The position numbers were made by a program, and so were the translations under genes. Source: Actinomycetota bacterium (GTDB lineage Bacteria > Actinomycetota > Thermoleophilia > Gaiellales > Gaiellaceae). Taken from it: a stretch of DNA of 18,016 nt. Positions 14,816 through 18,016 of the stretch are shown piece by piece; within the stretch, counting starts at the first letter, position 1; each line of letters starts with the position of its first letter. The stretch lies in the NCBI GenBank assembly GCA_013812465.1, contig JACCTK010000185.1, positions 1-18,016 of the forward strand, read 5' to 3'. The notes under the pieces are model-generated. The model saw only the letters and a list, made by a program, of their open reading frames with translations. It did not search any database and was not told the DNA's origin.

Positions 14816-15412
14816 CTATGTTCTGAGCCCGCCGAGTGTGAGCTGGATCGCCGTCTCCTCGGCGCGTGCAACCTCCTCGTCTCCGTCCGGAAGCTGCCCG
14901 AGGACCCAGCCGGTGAGCACCTCTTCGAGACCGCCGTAAACAACAAAGCTCGCGAGCTCGGCGTCGATGTCACGCCGGAAGGCGCCGTCGGCTTGCCCCT
15001 CTTCGATCACACGCTGGACGATGGAGAACGCCTGCCGGACTTCGTCGACCTGGGCTTGGAGCTGCGGGCTGCGGGCGACCTCGCGCACCATGACCGTGAC
15101 GAGGGCCGGATCGTTCCGCCAGGTGCGAAGCAGGATCTTGGCAATGCCCTCGAGCTTCTCGCCTGCAGACTCGTCGGCTTCCTCGACCGCCCGGAAGCGA
15201 TCGAGCAGCTCGCTGAAGTTCTCGCGGAAGACCGTCTCGAGAACCTCTTCCTTCGAGCCGAAGTAGTGGTAGAGAAGCCCGTGCGCGACGCCCGCCTCGG
15301 TCGCGATGTCGCCGACCCGCGCACCGTGGTAGCCGTTCCGGGCGAAGACGCGCACAGCAGCGTCGAGAATGAGCTGTCTCTTCTCTTCCTGAGCTATTGA
15401 ACGGCCAGTCAA
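14816..15412 (-). CDS. TetR/AcrR family transcriptional regulator
   Basis: A 198-residue one-component repressor. The N-terminal helix-turn-helix spans about 13-58 (ILDAAVRVFARNGYHGARVGDIATEAGVAHGLLYHYFGSKEEVL), with the conserved YHYFGSKEEVL recognition end. The rest is the variable ligand-binding domain and somewhat resembles fatty-acid-responsive TetR proteins (FadR/YsiA type), so an acyl-CoA ligand is plausible. The start is TTG 15412; no ATG or GTG occurs in frame upstream, and this gives the usual short arm before the HTH. The TTG is the first base triplet of an operator-like palindrome (15397-15412), and a TATCCT box lies 8 bases upstream. This suggests autoregulation. It is divergent from the CoA-transferase gene with 32 bases between the starts. 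Confidence 0.92.
   Translation of the reverse strand: MTGRSIAQEEKRQLILDAAVRVFARNGYHGARVGDIATEAGVAHGLLYHYFGSKEEVLETVFRENFSELLDRFRAVEEADESAGEKLEGIAKILLRTWRNDPALVTVMVREVARSPQLQAQVDEVRQAFSIVQRVIEEGQADGAFRRDIDAELASFVVYGGLEEVLTGWVLGQLPDGDEEVARAEETAIQLTLGGLRT
15397..15412. promoter_or_regulatory. operator-like palindrome at the tetR start
   Basis: TTGAACGGCCAGTCAA; on the minus strand it begins with the TTG start codon of tetR. It matches 12 of 16 bases of the operator at 12931-12946, including TTGA at one end and AGTCAA at the other. A protein bound here would block tetR at its transcription start and lie just upstream of the -10 box of the CoA-transferase gene. Confidence 0.6.
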
Positions 15413-15420
15413 CGCCGTCG

Positions 15421-15450
15421 AGGATAGAGGTACGCTGCGTCTCGGTGCAA
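15421..15450 (-). promoter_or_regulatory. predicted tetR promoter
   Basis: On the minus strand, TTGCAC (15450-15445), an 18-base spacer and TATCCT (15426-15421), the latter 8 bases before TTG 15412. The -35 box is weak. The message would be leaderless. Confidence 0.45.
15431..15436 (+). promoter_or_regulatory. predicted -10 box of the CoA-transferase gene
   Basis: TACGCT lies 8 bases before GTG 15445. It overlaps the spacer of the tetR promoter, so the two divergent promoters interleave. Confidence 0.4.
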
Positions 15451-16413
15451 GCGCTGGCCGGGATCCTCGTCGTCGACTTCACGCGCTATCTCCCCGGTGG
15501 GTACGCAAGTCGCGAGCTTCTACGGCTCGGCGCGCGGGTCGTGCGGGTCGAGAGCCCGGACGGGGATCCGATGCGCCAGACGGCGCCCGCCTGGGATGCG
15601 GCGCTGCGTGGAGGAACCGAGTCGGTCGTTTGCGATATCGGGAACGACGTGGATTTCGCGCGCGCCGTCGCGGCACGCGCTGACGTCGTGTTGGAGAGCT
15701 TCCGACCGGGAGTCGCCGCGCGCATCGGCATCGGCCCCGAGGACGTCCCCTCCTCGACGGTCTACTGCTCGATAACGGGCTTCGGGACCTCTGGCCCGCA
15801 CGCGGCTCGCGCCGGCCACGATCTCAACTACCTCGGCTGGGCGGGAGTGCTCGAGGACACCGCGCCCGAGTGGCCGCCCGTCCAAGTCGCGGACTTCGCG
15901 GCGGGTGCGCTCGGGGCGATCGTCGAGATCCTCGCCGCGCTCATCGAGCGGGGGCGAACGGGCAAGGGGACCCGAGTAACCGTCTCGATGACCCAGCGGT
16001 CGCACGATCTGGTGGCGCACCGGCTCGGTGGCGAGCCAGTCGCGGGGATGCTCACCGGCGGGCTCGCGTGCTACCGGACGTACGCGACGGCCGATGGACG
16101 GCATCTGACCGTCGGCGCGCTCGAGCCGAAGTTCTTCGCGCGTCTCTGCGAGCTTGTCGGCCGACCTGAGCTCGCCGCGCATCAATACGCAGCCGACCAG
16201 GACGAGCTCGCGACCGAGCTCTCCAGAATCTTCGAGACGCAGCCACTCGCGGACTGGCTCGCTCACTTCGGCGACGACGATGTGTGTGTGGGGCCAGTCT
16301 GGACGCGCCAAGAGGCGGCGTCAGAGTTCGGACCGCGCTACTCCGCCGGACACCCGCCAGCATTGGGCGAGCACACGCAATCCTGGCGCGCCGAGCTCGG
16401 ATTCGCCAAGTAA
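15445..16413 (+). CDS. CaiB/BaiF family CoA-transferase, alpha-methylacyl-CoA-racemase-like
   Basis: A 322-residue family III protein. The N-terminus ILVVDFTRYLPGGYASRELLRLGARVVRVESPDGDP is typical. AGHDLNYLG with His125 and VADFAAGALGA with Asp150 match the His/Asp pair that epimerises C2 in alpha-methylacyl-CoA racemase; CoA-transferases of this family use only the Asp. Racemase activity is therefore favoured, which would prepare 2-methyl branched acyl-CoA for an S-specific dehydrogenase such as those nearby. It is shorter than Frc/CaiB (about 400 residues) but near racemase length. GTG 15445 is chosen because homologous sequence begins directly after it; an upstream TTG at 15397 would place the operator inside the gene. 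Its stop lies in a perfect palindrome shared with the convergent HAD gene. Confidence 0.87.
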   Translation: MQALAGILVVDFTRYLPGGYASRELLRLGARVVRVESPDGDPMRQTAPAWDAALRGGTESVVCDIGNDVDFARAVAARADVVLESFRPGVAARIGIGPEDVPSSTVYCSITGFGTSGPHAARAGHDLNYLGWAGVLEDTAPEWPPVQVADFAAGALGAIVEILAALIERGRTGKGTRVTVSMTQRSHDLVAHRLGGEPVAGMLTGGLACYRTYATADGRHLTVGALEPKFFARLCELVGRPELAAHQYAADQDELATELSRIFETQPLADWLAHFGDDDVCVGPVWTRQEAASEFGPRYSAGHPPALGEHTQSWRAELGFAK

Positions 16414-16428
16414 CAGTCTGTTACTTGG
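16406..16428. terminator. two-way hairpin holding the stop codons of both convergent genes
   Basis: CCAAGTAACA, loop GTC, TGTTACTTGG: a perfect 10-bp stem. Each arm contains a TAA: 16411-16413 ends the CoA-transferase-like gene and 16423-16421 ends the HAD gene. Both proteins therefore end in lysine encoded by AAG followed by TAA. There is no T-run, so termination efficiency is uncertain. Confidence 0.6.
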
Positions 16429-17101
16429 GAGCGAGACCGAGCGCGGCAGGGAGCGCGAGCATCGTGTCGATCCGCTCCGGCTCGTCGGGGCGCAGGCCGT
16501 CGCGATCGAGCAGGATCGCGCGCATCCCGAGAGCCCGGGCGCCGGCGATGTCGTCCTCGTAGGAATCCCCCACCATCGCAGCCTCCTCAGGCTGCACCTC
16601 CAGCAGGCGAAGCGCGGCGACAAAAATGGACGGGTGCGGCTTGGTCCTACCGTGCAGCCGCGATCCGACCATGGCGTCGACCTCGAGGCCGTGATGGGCG
16701 ACGAACTCCTCGAGATCACGCTGCCCATTCGTGATGAGCCCGATCTTCAGGTCGTACCGACGAAGCTCGTCGAGGACAGCAAGGGCGTCCTCGTAGAGCG
16801 AGAAGTTCTCGTGCCGCTCCCACTCGCGCACCATGTCCGTCGCGCACTCCCTCGCGCCCGCCGCATCTCCGCCCATGCCGCGAACGATCTTCTCGGTGAA
16901 CGCGACCCAGATCTCGTCGTCGTGCACGAACCGCCCTTCGCCCTGCAGCGCCTCGATCGCGGCCGTCCGAGCCTCTCCATACCGAGTGGGATCGAGCTCG
17001 AGCCCATGCCGCTCCCCCACGCGCCGATACCCCTCCGGCCCAAGCTCGGGCCCGGGCCGAAACAATGTGAAGTCGACGTCGAACAGAACCGCGCGCAGCA
17101 C
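16421..17101 (-). CDS. HAD-family hydrolase
   Basis: A 226-residue haloacid-dehalogenase superfamily phosphatase of the subfamily with a helical cap after motif I. Motif I is FDVDFTL (7-13) with nucleophile Asp8 and acid/base Asp10, motif II is LITNGQ (122-127), motif III is Lys154 in RTKPHPSIF, and motif IV is GDSYEDDIAGA (178-188). The family resembles YjjG-type nucleotidases and phosphoglycolate phosphatase, but no particular substrate is indicated. The GTG start at 17101 has no ribosome site; TATCCT lies 7 bases upstream, as for other genes in the window. The gene is convergent with the CoA-transferase-like gene, separated by 7 bases, and stands alone on its strand. Confidence 0.9.
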   Translation of the reverse strand: MLRAVLFDVDFTLFRPGPELGPEGYRRVGERHGLELDPTRYGEARTAAIEALQGEGRFVHDDEIWVAFTEKIVRGMGGDAAGARECATDMVREWERHENFSLYEDALAVLDELRRYDLKIGLITNGQRDLEEFVAHHGLEVDAMVGSRLHGRTKPHPSIFVAALRLLEVQPEEAAMVGDSYEDDIAGARALGMRAILLDRDGLRPDEPERIDTMLALPAALGLAPK

Positions 17102-17108
17102 GGAACAG

Positions 17109-17114
17109 AGGATA
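17109..17114 (-). promoter_or_regulatory. predicted -10 box of the HAD hydrolase gene (leaderless)
   Basis: TATCCT on the minus strand lies 7 bases before GTG 17101. Confidence 0.5.
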
Positions 17115-17159
17115 GGCAGGAAGAGACCGAGCCTCGATACGAGCCACGATCGAGCCGGA

Positions 17160-17176
17160 GGCCGGCTTAGCCGGCC
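17160..17176. repeat. palindrome in the HAD-tRNA gap
   Basis: GGCCGGCT-T-AGCCGGCC, an 8-bp stem around one base. It lies in the 215-base gap before tRNA-Pro, which otherwise contains only the two repeats listed next and no coding frame. Confidence 0.55.
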
Positions 17177-17213
17177 GGGAGGCCTCGCGCCTCAAGCTCA
17201 GTGCGTTTGCACA

Positions 17214-17252
17214 GAAGGAGGAGGCACGTGGGGAACCACGGGTTCCCCCACG
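17214..17252 (-). repeat. repeat C1 (about 40-bp palindromic unit)
   Basis: GAAGGAGGAGGCACGTGGGG followed by AACCACGGGTTCCCCCACG. It contains the hairpin GGGGAACC-ACG-GGTTCCCC. The foot is GTGG instead of GTAG when read on the minus strand. It is a direct copy of C2. Confidence 0.75.
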
Positions 17253-17255
17253 ATC

Positions 17256-17295
17256 GAAGGAGGGGGCACGTGGCGGAACCACGGGTTCCCCTACG
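17256..17295 (-). repeat. repeat C2, GTAG-footed
   Basis: Same unit as C1, with one added base in the stem (GGCGGAACC) and a CTACG end, so the minus strand begins CGTAGGGGAACC. It lies 21 bases before the tRNA gene. Confidence 0.75.
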
Positions 17296-17316
17296 TTCTA
17301 GCTAGGCTTCTTCGGC

Positions 17317-17390
17317 CGGGGTGTGGCGCAGCCTGGTAGCGCGCTCCGTTCGGGTCGGAGAGGTCCCCAGTTCAAATCTGGGCACCCCGA
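17317..17390 (+). tRNA. tRNA-Pro (anticodon CGG)
   Basis: A complete cloverleaf of 74 bases. The acceptor arms are CGGGGTG (17317-17323) and CACCCCG (17383-17389) with discriminator A17390. The D arm is GCGC/GCGC with loop AGCCTGGTA, the anticodon stem is CTCCG/CGGAG around loop TTCGGGT, and the T arm is CCCAG/CTGGG around TTCAAAT. The anticodon CGG is at 17351-17353 and reads CCG proline codons, which are frequent in such a high-GC genome. CCA is not encoded. No neighbouring tRNA genes are seen. Palindromic repeats lie on both sides. Confidence 0.97.
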
Positions 17391-17394
17391 TAGG

Positions 17395-17435
17395 CGTGGG
17401 GGAACCCGTGGTTCCCCCATGTGCCCCCTCCCTTC
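17395..17435 (+). repeat. repeat C3, inverted copy downstream of the tRNA
   Basis: Reverse complement of the C1/C2 unit: CGTGGGGGAACCCGTGGTTC, then CCCCATGTGCCCCCTCCCTTC. It starts 4 bases after the tRNA end. Its hairpin (GGGGAACC-CGT-GGTTCCCC) could also help end tRNA transcription. Confidence 0.75.
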
Positions 17436-17546
17436 ACACGTGGTCTCGAGTCACGTCCTGCCAGGCCTGCGGGCGAGTGAATCGCCCTCCGGCCCGCGAC
17501 TGCGCTGACGACTCAGCTCGTTTTCTCCTTCGTGGTCTGAGTGGCG
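17436..17546. other. non-coding stretch after the tRNA repeats
   Basis: Part of the 323-base gap between tRNA-Pro and the small HTH gene. No coding frame was found. A short hairpin is visible (GGCGA-GTGAA-TCGCC, 17472-17486). Otherwise nothing was recognised. Confidence 0.4.
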
Positions 17547-17576
17547 TTGCGCAGGCTGCGGAAACCTGGGTATGCT
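17547..17576 (+). promoter_or_regulatory. predicted promoter of the small HTH gene or of a short RNA
   Basis: -35 TTGCGC (17547-17552), 18-base spacer, -10 TATGCT (17571-17576). Transcription would start near 17583, giving a leader of about 130 bases, unlike the leaderless genes elsewhere in the window. Confidence 0.5.
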
Positions 17577-17603
17577 CAGACGGATGGTGGAAGCTTCCGT
17601 CAG

Positions 17604-17624
17604 GCGGGTCATCGGTTGACCCGC
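17604..17624 (+). other. stable leader hairpin
   Basis: GCGGGTCA, loop TCGGT, TGACCCGC: a perfect 8-bp stem in the predicted leader. A second GACCCG at 17638-17643 could pair with the same left arm, so an alternative fold next to the terminator is possible. Confidence 0.5.
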
Positions 17625-17643
17625 TCGACACGCGAACGACCCG

Positions 17644-17679
17644 AGCCCGACCGCGCTTTCCGCGCTGGCGGGCTTTTTT
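17644..17679 (+). terminator. intrinsic terminator upstream of the small HTH gene
   Basis: AGCCCG (17644-17649) pairs with CGGGCT (17669-17674), with an inner GCGC/GCGC pairing, followed directly by six T. It lies between a promoter (17547-17576) and the ribosome site of the next gene. It is either an attenuator of that gene or the end of a short RNA of about 95 bases. Confidence 0.65.
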
Positions 17680-17713
17680 GTTGCCGTTTTTCAAACTTGC
17701 TAGGAGGTAACAG

Positions 17714-17890
17714 ATGGCCAACCACCTGACGCCCGAAGAGGTCGCCAAGGAGACGGGGATCGACCGCGAGGAGGTCATCCGCATCTGTGTCGAGGAGGGC
17801 GTGCCGATCTACCACGGGAAGATCGACAAGACACTGTTCCAGGCGACACTCGAGGCTGTCGGAACGGCCGCTCCGGCTTCGCGCTCTTAA
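17714..17890 (+). CDS. small helix-turn-helix domain protein
   Basis: A 58-residue protein with a strong ribosome site (AGGAGG, 7-8 bases before ATG 17714). The sequence LTPEEVAKETGIDREEVIRICVEEGVPIYHGKID (5-38) has the pattern of a MerR/excisionase-type winged helix-turn-helix: helix, turn at TGID, recognition helix, then a short wing around VPIYHGKID. The tail TLFQATLEAVGTAAPASRS is partly helical. It probably binds DNA or a partner protein; I do not recognise a named family. It has a structured leader with an intrinsic terminator, which points to regulated or read-through expression. No integrase or phage gene is visible next to it, although it lies downstream of a tRNA gene, so an excisionase role is not supported. 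Confidence 0.78.
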   Translation: MANHLTPEEVAKETGIDREEVIRICVEEGVPIYHGKIDKTLFQATLEAVGTAAPASRS

Positions 17891-17922
17891 GAGGTCATTT
17901 CAGATTGAGCTCCTGAGTGGGA

Positions 17923-17937
17923 GCACGGTCGCCGTGC
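17923..17937. other. hairpin after the small HTH gene
   Basis: GCACGG-TCG-CCGTGC, a 6-bp stem 32 bases after the stop codon, without a T-run. It may be a weak terminator in the 76-base gap. Confidence 0.35.
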
Positions 17938-17966
17938 GATCGCCACAACCTGCGAATGTTCTACGC

Positions 17967-18016
17967 GTGAGCGTCAAGAAGGTGAACATCCTCAGCGTCG
18001 AGTTGGACGAGTCTCT
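17967..18016 (+). CDS. possible cupin protein, first 16 codons only
   Basis: GTG at 17967 opens MSVKKVNILSVELDES, and the frame stays open to the window end. The pattern (xKxVNILSxELD) resembles the N-terminus of small cupins such as the one at 14339-14806 (MPKVFNLNSDEWD). An AATGTT box lies 6 bases upstream, in the same position as the boxes of leaderless genes here. With so few residues the call is tentative. Confidence 0.45.
   Translation, partial: MSVKKVNILSVELDES

Noticed and set aside
15397..15444. TTG start at 15397 for the CoA-transferase-like gene
   Set aside because: It would add residues without family similarity and place the operator and tetR start inside the coding sequence; GTG 15445 matches the conserved N-terminus.
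16154..17170. 338-codon open frame on the plus strand
   Set aside because: Overlaps the end of the CoA-transferase-like gene and lies antisense to the HAD gene, whose catalytic motifs are intact.
17214..17435. CRISPR array
   Set aside because: There are only three repeat copies, one is inverted, the spacing is irregular with a tRNA in between, and no cas gene is nearby.
17577..17713. T-box, SRP RNA or known riboswitch
   Set aside because: No T-box AGGGTGG-type bulge, no GGAAGGAAGCAG SRP tetraloop region and no recognised riboswitch core could be found.
17317..17890. Integrated element using tRNA-Pro as attachment site, with the small HTH protein as excisionase
   Set aside because: No integrase, no repeat of the tRNA 3' end and no phage or plasmid gene is visible in the window.

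Overview
The window is about 18 kb of high-GC DNA with dense, alternating gene blocks, many GTG starts and very short intergenic gaps. The organism looks like a high-GC actinobacterium, plausibly of the Thermoleophilia/Gaiellales kind. That placement is an inference from base composition, protein style (DUF4081-GNAT, VanW-type wall protein, HTH_42 protein, short tetR-linked acyl-CoA genes) and promoter style; no 16S gene is present. Eighteen protein genes (two cut by the window edges) and one tRNA are supported.

Left block (1-3824, minus strand): a GNAT acetyltransferase, a histidine phosphatase, tilS, hpt and ftsH run as one probable operon. The tilS-hpt-ftsH order is a classic conserved bacterial cluster. 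Next (3984-5649, plus) come deoD (purine nucleoside phosphorylase) and a diacylglycerol-kinase-like lipid kinase with an unusual start. With hpt, deoD gives the region a purine-salvage flavour. Then (5646-6667, minus) lie a small coiled-coil protein and a sirtuin, which faces a hotdog thioesterase (6691-7110) across only 23 bp. A VanW/peptidoglycan-binding membrane protein, a LURP-one-like protein and an SDR oxidoreductase follow on the minus strand. An HTH_42 (AlkZ-superfamily) protein lies opposite them on the plus strand.

Right block (11726-17101): an acyl-CoA breakdown neighbourhood with an acyl-CoA dehydrogenase, a divergent glutaryl-CoA-dehydrogenase-like gene, a cupin, a TetR repressor, a CaiB/BaiF (alpha-methylacyl-CoA racemase-like) gene and a HAD hydrolase. 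Near-identical 16-bp operator-like sequences sit at the tetR start and just downstream of a good sigma70 promoter of the acyl-CoA dehydrogenase. This suggests a small local regulon. The right end has tRNA-Pro(CGG) flanked by palindromic repeats, a structured leader with an intrinsic terminator, a 58-residue helix-turn-helix protein, and the beginning of another possible cupin.

Three themes go beyond gene content. (1) Most transcription-unit heads have a TANNNT box 6-8 bases before the start codon, so many mRNAs are predicted to be leaderless; the sirtuin/thioesterase pair even shares one overlapping two-way -10 box. (2) GTAG-footed palindromes resembling REP elements occur at 5619-5643, 11661-11729 and around the tRNA. 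(3) Four of five convergent gene junctions carry a palindrome that covers or lies next to the stop codons. No CRISPR array, prophage or transposase gene was seen.
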